A stretch of DNA of 5,411 nucleotides, taken from contig CAKPAV010000131.1 in assembly GCA_934133115.1 (NCBI GenBank), forward strand, positions 1 through 5,411. Reading direction: 5' to 3'. The DNA comes from an uncultured Bacilli bacterium (GTDB lineage Bacteria > Bacillota_I > Bacilli_A > RFN20 > CAG-826). The position numbers and the translations under genes are program-made. A model generated the notes under the pieces. The model was given only the letters and a program-made list of their open reading frames with translations. It was not told the origin of the DNA and did no database searches. Each line of letters starts with the position of its first letter. Position 1 is the stretch's first letter. Below, piece by piece: positions 1 through 5,411 of this stretch.

Positions 1-1
1 A

Positions 2-58
2 CTTATCGTGGCATTAACGGGTTTATTAGTGGGATATTTGTTGAATTTTATTTTTTGA
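2..58 (+). CDS. C-terminal end of a membrane protein (partial)
   Basis: Only the last 18 codons and a TGA stop at 56-58 lie in the window; the start is upstream. The readable tail is LIVALTGLLVGYLLNFIF, one uninterrupted hydrophobic stretch with glycines and no charged residue, as expected for a final transmembrane helix that ends at or in the membrane. Many transporters and permeases finish this way, but 18 residues are too few to name a family. The frame was chosen because it gives a coherent hydrophobic helix. The frame starting at base 1 is also open, to a TGA at 67-69, but reads as a mixed polar and aromatic peptide. No convincing terminator follows, so read-through toward the HTH gene is possible. 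It is probably unrelated to the RHS unit. Confidence 0.55.
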   Translation, partial: LIVALTGLLVGYLLNFIF

Positions 59-232
59 TTTTAGAATGAATAAAATGTAAATGACAAATTTAGTAAAACA
101 TAAAAAGTGTTTAAGTTATTTACGGCATTTATCATATAAATTAAAAATTATTGTTAAAATTTTAAAAAAACAGTGGAAAAGTTTTATTATTTGGTTCAGT
201 CTATTAGTGTTGGCAAAACGGAGAGAACAAAC
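59..232. other. AT-rich intergenic region upstream of the HTH gene
   Basis: This 174-base stretch is extremely AT-rich and has no credible reading frame. It should hold the promoter of the small HTH gene. The best match seen is TTAAAA at 162-167, 17 bases, then TATTAT at 185-190, which would start transcripts near 197. A TATAAA at 135-140 has no good -35 partner. In DNA this AT-rich such matches arise often by chance. No tRNA, riboswitch-like fold or strong terminator is visible. Confidence 0.5.
162..190 (+). promoter_or_regulatory. Possible sigma-A promoter of the HTH gene
   Basis: TTAAAA (162-167) matches 4 of 6 bases of the -35 consensus and TATTAT (185-190) matches 5 of 6 of the -10, with an ideal 17-base spacer. 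A transcript starting near 197 would have about 36 bases of leader before the ATG at 233. The match is weak evidence in AT-rich DNA, and the main support is the position. Confidence 0.3.
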
Positions 233-271
233 ATGGAAATAAGACAAACGATAATAAATGCTAAGCGGTAA
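233..271 (+). CDS. Short leader ORF overlapping the HTH gene
   Basis: Twelve codons, MEIRQTIINAKR, end at TAA 269-271. A good Shine-Dalgarno (GGAG, 220-223) lies 9 bases before its ATG, clearly better than anything in front of either start of the HTH gene. It overlaps the HTH gene's first ATG (258) in another frame and stops 10 bases before that gene's second ATG (282). It could be a leader peptide that couples translation to the HTH gene. It could also be the true N-terminus of that protein, cut off by a frameshift: joining the two needs a +1 shift near 263-272. No run of one amino acid that would point to attenuation is present. Too short to prove by coding statistics. Confidence 0.35.
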   Translation: MEIRQTIINAKR

Positions 272-512
272 AAATAGAATTATGGATACAATTCTCTCTT
301 TGCCTGAAGAAGATATTGAAAAAATTTATAATGTATTATTAGCAAGCTCAAAAGAGCAAGCTGAATTACTAAAGTGTATTTTTTTTGATGATACTACCTA
401 TACGCAAGAAACCTTATGCGATAAGTTATTTTATAGTCCAAGCACTGTAGTGCGTCATTTAAAAAAACTTCATAATACTTTAAAAAATTATATTGCTAAC
501 AAAAAAGAATAG
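258..512 (+). CDS. Small helix-turn-helix DNA-binding protein
   Basis: An 84-residue cytoplasmic protein, probably a transcriptional regulator. The N-terminal part (about 10-43) is helical, with an LPEEDIEKIYNVLL stretch. Residues 46-79 look like a helix-turn-helix: TYTQETLCDKL as the support helix, a YSPS turn, and STVVRHLKKLHNTL as the recognition helix rich in Arg, His and Lys. The pattern resembles sigma-70 region 4, ArpU-like phage regulators and Mga-type HTH domains. No ligand-binding or oligomerisation domain follows. An in-frame TAA sits directly before ATG 258, which is therefore the longest start. ATG 282 (residue 9) is equally plausible, since neither has a strong Shine-Dalgarno and the upstream leader ORF may deliver ribosomes. 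The gene is separated by a terminator from the membrane-protein/RHS unit, which it may regulate; that link is inferred from position only. Coding status is fairly secure, the family uncertain. Confidence 0.75.
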   Translation: MLSGKNRIMDTILSLPEEDIEKIYNVLLASSKEQAELLKCIFFDDTTYTQETLCDKLFYSPSTVVRHLKKLHNTLKNYIANKKE

Positions 513-516
513 AATA

Positions 517-539
517 TTGTTAAATTGCTTACTTAACAA
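517..539. repeat. 7-bp inverted repeat interleaved with the terminator
   Basis: TTGTTAA (517-523) and TTAACAA (533-539) are perfect inverted copies separated by 9 bases. The second arm falls in the loop of the terminator hairpin, and the 5' arm of the terminator lies between these two arms apart from a two-base overlap at 522-523. In RNA this is the order of an H-type pseudoknot; in DNA it could be a protein-binding dyad. The arms are AT-rich, so chance is a real alternative. Confidence 0.4.
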
Positions 540-557
540 AATTGTAAGCAATTTTTT
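522..557 (+). terminator. Rho-independent terminator of the HTH gene
   Basis: The 11-base arms AAATTGCTTAC (522-532) and GTAAGCAATTT (544-554) are perfectly complementary around an 11-base loop, and a run of six T lies at 552-557. It sits just after the TAG at 510-512, so it should end the HTH transcript. The stem has only four G-C pairs, so some read-through toward the next unit is possible. A second inverted repeat interleaves with it. Confidence 0.75.
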
Positions 558-594
558 GCTGCTTTTAAACGCACATATCATATTTAAGCTTAAT

Positions 595-616
595 TGTCAA
601 TGTCATAAATTGACAT
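595..616. promoter_or_regulatory. Cluster of three TGTCA half-sites, probable operator
   Basis: TGTCAA (595-600) and TGTCAT (601-606) are head-to-tail with a 6-base period, and TGACAT (611-616) is inverted. This makes two overlapping dyads: TGTCAAT(7)ATTGACA over 595-615 and ATGTCA(5)TGACAT over 600-616. The cluster lies 55-76 bases before the ATG at 671. If transcription starts near 651, its centre is near -45, where an activator touching RNA polymerase would sit. The neighbouring HTH protein is the obvious candidate to bind here, which is inference. Confidence 0.4.
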
Positions 617-638
617 GGTTTTTACTAACGCACCACTT

Positions 639-644
639 TATATT
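639..644 (+). promoter_or_regulatory. Possible -10 element of the membrane protein/RHS unit
   Basis: TATATT matches 5 of 6 bases of the -10 consensus and would start transcripts near 651, just ahead of the Shine-Dalgarno. At 17 bases upstream lies only TGGTTT, a poor -35. The TTGACA at 610-615 is a perfect -35 sequence but is 23 bases away, too far for normal use. A weak -35 next to the TGTCA cluster fits a promoter that needs an activator. Confidence 0.3.
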
Positions 645-652
645 TTAGATAG

Positions 653-661
653 AAAGGAGGT
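653..661 (+). promoter_or_regulatory. Perfect Shine-Dalgarno for the membrane protein
   Basis: AAAGGAGGT is fully complementary to the 3' end of Bacillota 16S rRNA and lies 9 bases before the ATG at 671. It fixes that start and predicts strong translation of the unit's first gene. Confidence 0.85.
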
Positions 662-670
662 CGAAAAAAG

Positions 671-1141
671 ATGAATTTTGACGAGATGAAAAATATAGAT
701 TTCTATCTAAGTATTGGACTAATAACAGTAATATCAAGTTTTATAACACTTGTATTAACACAAATCATAAAAGTAATTATGAAGAAAAGTAAAGTTATTA
801 CTAAAGATATGGAATCTAGTTTAGTTGACACTAAATTATCAATGATAGGTAGAATAATTGCTTCCGTAAGTTATGTGACCCTGTATTTTGTTAATGAAAT
901 ATTTATTTTAAAACATCATATTCAATTAAGTGGATCGTTATTAACATCTATTTTAACAGGAATAGCATTTACGTTAACAAACACCAAAGGTATTTACACA
1001 GCTTTACATCAAATGAGTAAGAAAAAAGATGTATATGAGAAGTTAGAATACGCAGAAACAATTATTAAACAATTAGATGAACCAATTGATGAAACAAAGA
1101 AAAAATGGATTTTAACAAACAAGAAAGAAGGTAAAAATTAA
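671..1141 (+). CDS. Three-helix membrane protein, holin-like, unidentified
   Basis: A 156-residue protein in the cytoplasmic membrane. Hydrophobic segments lie at about 11-37 (with the stretch LVLTQIIKVIM), 59-80 and 86-112. Lysines after the first segment (34-45) and the Lys-rich tail suggest N-terminus out and C-terminus in. Residues 113-156 form a charged, probably helical cytoplasmic tail ending in KKEGKN. There is no cleavable signal peptide, catalytic motif or metal site. Size and layout recall phage holins and holin-like proteins, especially the first helix followed by a basic patch, but I do not recognise a family. Start fixed by a perfect Shine-Dalgarno. The stop TAA (1139-1141) shares its last base with the ATG of the RHS gene, so the two are translationally coupled and probably work together. 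Possible jobs, all inferred, are anchoring the RHS protein, helping its export, or a lytic release pore. Confidence 0.85.
   Translation: MNFDEMKNIDFYLSIGLITVISSFITLVLTQIIKVIMKKSKVITKDMESSLVDTKLSMIGRIIASVSYVTLYFVNEIFILKHHIQLSGSLLTSILTGIAFTLTNTKGIYTALHQMSKKKDVYEKLEYAETIIKQLDEPIDETKKKWILTNKKEGKN
1127..1131 (+). promoter_or_regulatory. Shine-Dalgarno of the RHS gene inside the upstream gene
   Basis: GAAGG, within AAAGAAGG, lies in the last codons of the membrane protein gene, 9 bases before the ATG at 1141. With the TAATG overlap it supports 1141 as the true start and allows both re-initiation and fresh initiation. Confidence 0.7.
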
Positions 1142-4100
1142 TGAGGCAATATGATGTTAAAAATCAAAAAGTAGTATTAGACGAAGAAGTAAAGGTTGAA
1201 CCCTTAGTTAATGCTGAAGTTACAAAAGAAATAGTAACACCAATAGAACAAGAAAAAGTATTTATTGGAGCAACAAAATTTGGAAAGAAATATAAAGTAG
1301 GAGATAAGATTATTGAAGAAATAACATATAAAAGTGATAACTTTAATTTAAGTGAAGAAAATAATCGTTTAGTTAGTAAAGAAGCTCAATCATTTAAAGT
1401 ATCATTTGCTAAAAATATTAGTGATGCCAAAGTATTAACACTAAATAAAAGTAATCATGAAATAAGTTTAGCTTTAAAAAATAATAAAAGAAGTTTTAGA
1501 AGAGATGGAATGTGTGAATGTAGTAATAATGAAGTACTATATAAAAACATTGAAGAAGGAATAGATTTAAAATATTTATGTAATGAAGGAGGAGTCAAAG
1601 AAAGTTTAATAATTAATAATAAACAAGAAAACTATGACTTTGATTTTGAACTTAATATTAAAGATTTAACACCAAAATTCAACAAAGAAACTAATATGTT
1701 AGAACTACAAAAAGATGGGAATACAATCTATACAATATTAAGTCCATATATGATTGATAGTAATAATAAAAGAAGTGATGATTGTTATTATGAAATAAGT
1801 CAAGAAAAAGAAATCTTAACATTAAACTTACGAGTAAATAGTGAATGGGTTAATGCAAGTGATAGAGTATTCCCAGTAGTTGTTGATCCAACGATTAAGG
1901 TAATGAATGATGATATTTTTCATATGCATACATCAAAAGACTTATTAAATGATGAACCATGTAGTATGACAGAAAAAACATTATATTCATTTATTGAAAG
2001 TAATGCTAATGGAGAAGTGTTTTCTCAAAATGTTTATGCTAATGTTCGATGTGATAAAATATCTCCAAATTTAAGAAAATTAGTAAACAAAGCTAATATT
2101 ACATTAAATATTTTATCAATATCAGGTGATTACAGTTTTGTTGGCTTAAAAGTTATTAAAAATGATGAACTTATTAAAACAGTAAGTGGTAATAAAACAC
2201 TCGCAAAAATAGAAATAGATGTAACAAAAGAAGTAAAGAATGGAAATAATGTTAATATTGAATTGGTAATGGAGCAAAAGAAATCTACAGTATCATATTA
2301 TACAAAGTATGTATTCTACACTCCTCTTGCTGATGCTCCTAATAATTCATACTTTTTGTTAGAATATAACGAAAAAGACATCATAAATACAAAAGAATAT
2401 ACACTTGGAATGGGAGAAACAACAAGTGTAAATGTAAAAAATGGTGCATTTATCCAAGAAATACCATTAACTAATGTGTCACATAATTCTTTAAACATAA
2501 ATGTATCAGCAATATTTGATTCTAAAAAATATGATGAAAATATTAATTATTTTATGTCTAAAGGATGGAGAACGAATTTACATCAATTCTTAGTTAAGTC
2601 TAATGATTATGACGTAATAAATGGCTGTAAAGATGTTAAGTATATTGATGGTCAAGGAAATAAACATATTTTACATGAATCTTGGTATTATTTAGATGAC
2701 AATTTAGAAAAAGTATATGTGAATCGAAAAGACGCATTTATTGATTCAGATAAGAAATTAAAAGTATATGTAAATGATATTGCTCAAGAAGTAAAATACG
2801 ATGTAAAAAATGATGAAGGTCTATCATTTATATCTGGTAGCAGTTTAACTGAATACATAGCAAAAGCGGATTTAAAAGCAGTGCAAGTTTTTAAATTAGA
2901 ATATGCTAACGATCAGAAAGAATATTATGAATTACAAGAAGATGGAGATATAATTGGCAAAGTTTATTGTTACTTTGATGAATCAAGATTAGATGAAATT
3001 TGTATACCATTTGAATCAGTAAAATTTAAAAATGGAGTAGCGTGTTGCAGTTTTAATGAAGAATTAAGCATATATTTAACACAAAAACATTTTGAACTAA
3101 GATGTGATTCAGAGGGATATTATTTTGTAAATGATGATTTAAGCAATACAGTTGAAAGAATAAAAGAAGATCATGTGAAATATGATGTTAATCAACAACT
3201 CGAAAATATTTATTTGAATGAAGATATTCAAAATATTGAGGCACAAATAAAAAATTTAGAAGTTACTGTAAAAAGTGGATTTTTGTCATTAAAAGAAATA
3301 AATAATTCATTAGAAAATATTTCAATGCAATTTGATATTGTTGAATTATTAAATTCCAAAAATCTTTCGATGGTGTATGATAACGCAATATTAGATTATT
3401 ATACGGAAACTGGTATAGGAACGTTTTCAAATACAGGTGTAGTTGATAAATTGGTTAATGAAGCAAATGTATTTAGAAAAAGTGATAAAGGGTACTATGT
3501 TTATGATGGAACAAGTCAAATAAGTGATAAATGCCAAGAAGTTAATTCAGTTATCACGGCTCAATTAAAATTAATTAGTGACAAAATACAATTTGTATCA
3601 TCAACAATTAAAGAGTTATATCAAAAAAATGGCAAACCACTAGACTATGAAAATGCAAAACTGCAACTATCGGTATGTGAAGAAAAATTACAAATTTATC
3701 AAAAAGTGTATTTTAATAACGTCGAGCAATTAAAACAACTAAAAGAATATCGTTTAGCGTTAATTGAAGAACAAAGAAGAAAAGTAAATGATTTTATTGT
3801 TGATGAAAATGGAAATACATTAGGATTTGATGGTTATGGAAGACTTATATTAATCGCAGATGCTTATGAAAATAAGATTGAAATAACTTATGGATATGAT
3901 AAAGATAATAAAGATGAATTATTATCTATTTTTTCCGAAACCCAAAACATTAGATTTGAGTATTCTAAAAATAAACAATTAGAATATATTCATGATAATG
4001 ATGGAAATAAGATAAGCTTTTCTTATGATAATGTAGATCATATCACTACACCTAACAATAGCTATTCTTTTGATTATACGAAGTATTTTAAATTAACAAC

Positions 4101-5411
4101 AAATTTATTAGAAAGCATTGAAATAAGTAAAACGGATAATAATTTGTTCGTGGAAACTAGAATTACGCAAGATAAAGAAATTGGCGAAAATACGGAGGAT
4201 ATTAATCAAGAAACACAAGTTGATGTTTATCATCATTATAAATTTGATTCTAATAAAACATATATTTATGATGTAATAGATGAAAAAAATGAAACATTAA
4301 TAGAAACAATTTGGTTTGATTTAGCAGGAAGAATAATTAAAGAAGAAACAAATAAATTGATTGAATTAACAAGATATGAAGATGATAAATTAATCACTAA
4401 TGCTGTAATCAAAACAACACCAAAAGTTTATAAAGAAATATCATTAGCAAGCGATATGGCGACAATATCTGAAGAATATGATTTAAAAACAGATAATGCA
4501 TTTATTAAGGATGGTGTTAGTTTATTACCACCTAATTATTCATTGGGTTTGTTATTAAAACTTAAAAATATTAATAGTGTAAAAATAAAGCCAATTGATC
4601 TAACAATAAGTGCAATAAAAGAAAATGGTTCAACAGTAGAAAGATATTCTTACAATAATCCAGAATGTTATTCAGATTTGTTAATACTACCAATTTTAAT
4701 TAGAACAGAAGCTAGAAAACTAAAAATAGAAGGTACAATTCAATATAGTTCTGTTAATGTTGAAAGTATAAAGTTAATCGCCTTAGAAGATTATGAAACA
4801 TATGAATATAATAAAGATTGTGTAACTTTATCAATAAAAAATGGTTGTATTAGTGAATGCGGGTCATCTTCTAAATATCCACCATATAAAGCCATAAGAA
4901 ATGTTTATGGTGATATTGTTAGAGAAAACTATACTTATGATAGTAATAATCGATTAACTTCAATTATCGATAGTGATGGAAATGTAACAGAGTATTATTA
5001 TGATAGTAATGGGAAATGCAACGAACAAAGAAGTTATAACTCTTACGATGCCTCGTTAATGAAAACTAAAAAAGTAATATATGATGAGAAAGGTAGGGTA
5101 ATAAATACATTGGGTCAAATAAAAGACGAAAAAGGTAATTATCCGACAAGTGAAATCACTTATTTAGCAAATAGCAATATAATAGCAAAGGTAAAAGATT
5201 ATAATAACGAAAATACTTGCTATACTTATGACTTTAAAACCAAAGAATTATTATCTATATCTTCGGGAATAAATGGTGTTAATAATGCAACAACATATGG
5301 GTATAAATATGGTTTATTAACATCACTATCACATAAAGGACTAAAAATAAATTATGAATATGATGGAAAAAGAAGAAAAACCAAAGTATTAGTAAATGGT
5401 GACAAAACGAT
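1141..5411 (+). CDS. Giant YD-repeat (RHS-type) protein, 3' end outside the window
   Basis: The frame is open for 1423 codons to the window edge with no stop. In RHS/YD-repeat proteins the beta-strand repeats wind into a hollow shell that often encloses a C-terminal toxin. Visible order: a variable N-terminus (1-120); a segment with YKNIEEGIDLKY (134-145) and FPVVVDPT (244-251), typical ahead of DNRLRE domains in Gram-positive RHS proteins; a DNRLRE-like beta region (about 253-410); an RHS entry segment with VNVKNG, GWRTNL (475-480) and YIDGQGNKH (501-509); helical stretches (about 683-735 and 800-885); YD repeats (896-963); a beta-rich insertion (about 1108-1245); further YD repeats (1262-1419). 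There is no signal peptide, transmembrane helix, LXG/WXG or PAAR-like N-terminus. It has 20 Cys and only 4 Trp. The RHS core box, protease site and toxin are not in view, so toxin activity is inference. The gene is coupled to the membrane protein by TAATG. Confidence 0.9.
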   Translation, partial: MRQYDVKNQKVVLDEEVKVEPLVNAEVTKEIVTPIEQEKVFIGATKFGKKYKVGDKIIEEITYKSDNFNLSEENNRLVSKEAQSFKVSFAKNISDAKVLTLNKSNHEISLALKNNKRSFRRDGMCECSNNEVLYKNIEEGIDLKYLCNEGGVKESLIINNKQENYDFDFELNIKDLTPKFNKETNMLELQKDGNTIYTILSPYMIDSNNKRSDDCYYEISQEKEILTLNLRVNSEWVNASDRVFPVVVDPTIKVMNDDIFHMHTSKDLLNDEPCSMTEKTLYSFIESNANGEVFSQNVYANVRCDKISPNLRKLVNKANITLNILSISGDYSFVGLKVIKNDELIKTVSGNKTLAKIEIDVTKEVKNGNNVNIELVMEQKKSTVSYYTKYVFYTPLADAPNNSYFLLEYNEKDIINTKEYTLGMGETTSVNVKNGAFIQEIPLTNVSHNSLNINVSAIFDSKKYDENINYFMSKGWRTNLHQFLVKSNDYDVINGCKDVKYIDGQGNKHILHESWYYLDDNLEKVYVNRKDAFIDSDKKLKVYVNDIAQEVKYDVKNDEGLSFISGSSLTEYIAKADLKAVQVFKLEYANDQKEYYELQEDGDIIGKVYCYFDESRLDEICIPFESVKFKNGVACCSFNEELSIYLTQKHFELRCDSEGYYFVNDDLSNTVERIKEDHVKYDVNQQLENIYLNEDIQNIEAQIKNLEVTVKSGFLSLKEINNSLENISMQFDIVELLNSKNLSMVYDNAILDYYTETGIGTFSNTGVVDKLVNEANVFRKSDKGYYVYDGTSQISDKCQEVNSVITAQLKLISDKIQFVSSTIKELYQKNGKPLDYENAKLQLSVCEEKLQIYQKVYFNNVEQLKQLKEYRLALIEEQRRKVNDFIVDENGNTLGFDGYGRLILIADAYENKIEITYGYDKDNKDELLSIFSETQNIRFEYSKNKQLEYIHDNDGNKISFSYDNVDHITTPNNSYSFDYTKYFKLTTNLLESIEISKTDNNLFVETRITQDKEIGENTEDINQETQVDVYHHYKFDSNKTYIYDVIDEKNETLIETIWFDLAGRIIKEETNKLIELTRYEDDKLITNAVIKTTPKVYKEISLASDMATISEEYDLKTDNAFIKDGVSLLPPNYSLGLLLKLKNINSVKIKPIDLTISAIKENGSTVERYSYNNPECYSDLLILPILIRTEARKLKIEGTIQYSSVNVESIKLIALEDYETYEYNKDCVTLSIKNGCISECGSSSKYPPYKAIRNVYGDIVRENYTYDSNNRLTSIIDSDGNVTEYYYDSNGKCNEQRSYNSYDASLMKTKKVIYDEKGRVINTLGQIKDEKGNYPTSEITYLANSNIIAKVKDYNNENTCYTYDFKTKELLSISSGINGVNNATTYGYKYGLLTSLSHKGLKINYEYDGKRRKTKVLVNGDKT
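1897..2370 (+). other. DNRLRE-like beta domain within the RHS protein
   Basis: Residues about 253-410 follow FPVVVDPT and end in VFYTPLADAPNNSYFLLEY, which resembles the closing strands of DNRLRE domains (aromatic, Ser/Thr-Pro turn, then a final L.EY strand). These domains commonly precede RHS shells in Gram-positive bacteria and are thought to be surface or binding modules. Assigned by pattern and position; the middle strands are divergent. Confidence 0.5.
2398..2670 (+). other. RHS shell entry segment within the RHS protein
   Basis: Residues about 420-510 show the order seen before the first YD repeats in large RHS proteins: LGMGETTSVNVKNGAFIQE (the usual VN..NG strand pair), a SLNINVSAIFDS strand equivalent to the common 'hvYNS' segment, then GWRTNLHQFL and YIDGQGNKHIL. 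This segment is the strongest evidence that the protein is a real RHS shell. Confidence 0.7.
3187..3795 (+). other. Helical insertion between RHS entry and YD repeats
   Basis: Two Leu/Ile/Glu/Lys-rich stretches, residues about 683-735 and 800-885, look like amphipathic helices or coiled coil, for example IEAQIKNLEVTV and LKQLKEYRLALIEEQRRK. Between them (about 736-797) is a mixed segment with GYYVYDGTSQ, similar to EGYYFVNDD at 659-667. Helical insertions at this point occur in other Gram-positive RHS proteins. Their role is not known from the sequence; they may cap the shell or join subunits. Confidence 0.5.
3826..4029 (+). repeat. First YD-repeat block of the RHS protein
   Basis: Residues 896-963 contain two degenerate copies of the pattern YD..GRL..I.D..GN...Y.YD: FDGYGRLILIADAYENKIE up to YGYD, and FEYSKNKQLEYIHDNDGNK up to FSYD. 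A further partial copy, TIWFDLAGRIIKEE (1056-1069), lies downstream. The DNA of the copies is not conserved, so these are old protein-level repeats. Confidence 0.75.
4462..4875 (+). other. Beta-rich insertion between YD blocks, possible carbohydrate-binding-like fold
   Basis: Residues about 1108-1245 interrupt the YD repeats. Alternating short hydrophobic strands (LGLLLKLKNI, VKIKPIDLTISAI, ARKLKIEGTIQYSS, VESIKLIALEDYETYEY) suggest a beta-sandwich. Gram-positive RHS proteins often carry a carbohydrate-binding-module-like domain here, followed by a return to Y.YD..G repeats, as happens at 1262. Three Cys (1227, 1236, 1240) sit at its end. The fold is inferred from strand pattern only. Confidence 0.4.
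4924..5397 (+). repeat. Second YD-repeat block of the RHS protein
   Basis: Residues 1262-1419 hold the most canonical repeat of the window, ENYTYDSNNRLTSIIDSDGN followed by VTEYYYDSNG. Three looser copies begin at KKVIYDEKGRVINT (1310), TCYTYDFKTKELLS (1359) and LKINYEYDGKRRKTKV (1401). The block is still running at the window end, so the count is a minimum. Confidence 0.8.

Noticed and set aside
45..76. ATTTTATT/AATAAAAT inverted repeat as a terminator of the first gene
   Set aside because: The 8-bp stem is entirely A-T with a 16-base loop and no T tract after it, so it would not be a working terminator.
59..232. CRISPR, tRNA or riboswitch in the upstream gap
   Set aside because: No repeated spaced units, no cloverleaf arms and no recognisable aptamer bases were found; the stretch is plain AT-rich intergenic DNA.
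584..593. TTAAGCTTAA perfect palindrome
   Set aside because: A single 10-base AT-rich palindrome with no second copy or promoter relation is expected by chance here.
610..615. Perfect TTGACA as a -35 element
   Set aside because: No -10 sequence lies 16-18 bases downstream; the nearest good one (639-644) is 23 bases away. It is better read as part of the TGTCA inverted-repeat cluster.
2316..2498. Open frame of 60 codons on the minus strand
   Set aside because: It lies wholly inside the RHS gene, where the plus-strand reading gives clear DNRLRE/RHS motifs. It has no supporting context and is a frame shadow.
1141..5411. Mycoplasma-type genetic code (TGA as Trp)
   Set aside because: All four Trp codons in this frame are TGG and there is no in-frame TGA over 1423 codons, so the standard bacterial code explains the sequence.

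Overview
The window is a very AT-rich stretch of bacterial DNA, all of it read on the plus strand. Strong Shine-Dalgarno sites (one is a perfect AAGGAGGT), a U-tailed hairpin terminator and heavy Lys/Asn/Ile codon use suggest a low-GC Bacillota, perhaps an Erysipelotrichia- or Clostridia-like host-associated species. The lineage is inference. Every Trp codon in the two larger genes is TGG and none is TGA, so the standard bacterial code fits and a mycoplasma-type code is unlikely.

Layout. Bases 2-58 are the last 18 codons of a membrane protein whose body lies upstream. After a non-coding gap comes a small helix-turn-helix (HTH) protein gene (258-512). It is preceded and overlapped by a 12-codon leader ORF (233-271) that has the better ribosome binding site. 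A hairpin terminator at 522-557 closes this unit, with a second inverted repeat interleaved with its stem. An intergenic region with three TGTCA half-sites (595-616) and a possible -10 element leads into a second transcription unit. That unit holds a 156-residue three-helix membrane protein (671-1141) and a giant YD-repeat/RHS-type protein that starts on the last base of the preceding stop codon (TAATG) and is still open at the window's end (1141-5411, at least 1423 residues).

The giant protein dominates the window and has the domain order of Gram-positive RHS/polymorphic-toxin shells. First comes an N-terminal region ending in FPVVVDPT, then a DNRLRE-like beta domain, an RHS entry segment (VN..NG...GWR.NL), a long helical insertion, degenerate YD repeats, a beta-rich insertion and more YD repeats. 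The RHS core box, any C-terminal toxin and any immunity gene would lie beyond base 5411. It has no signal peptide and 20 cysteines, so how it leaves the cell, if it does, is open.

A working picture, which is inference: the HTH protein regulates a two-gene unit in which a holin-like membrane protein and an RHS shell protein are made by coupled translation. The membrane protein could anchor or help release the RHS protein.
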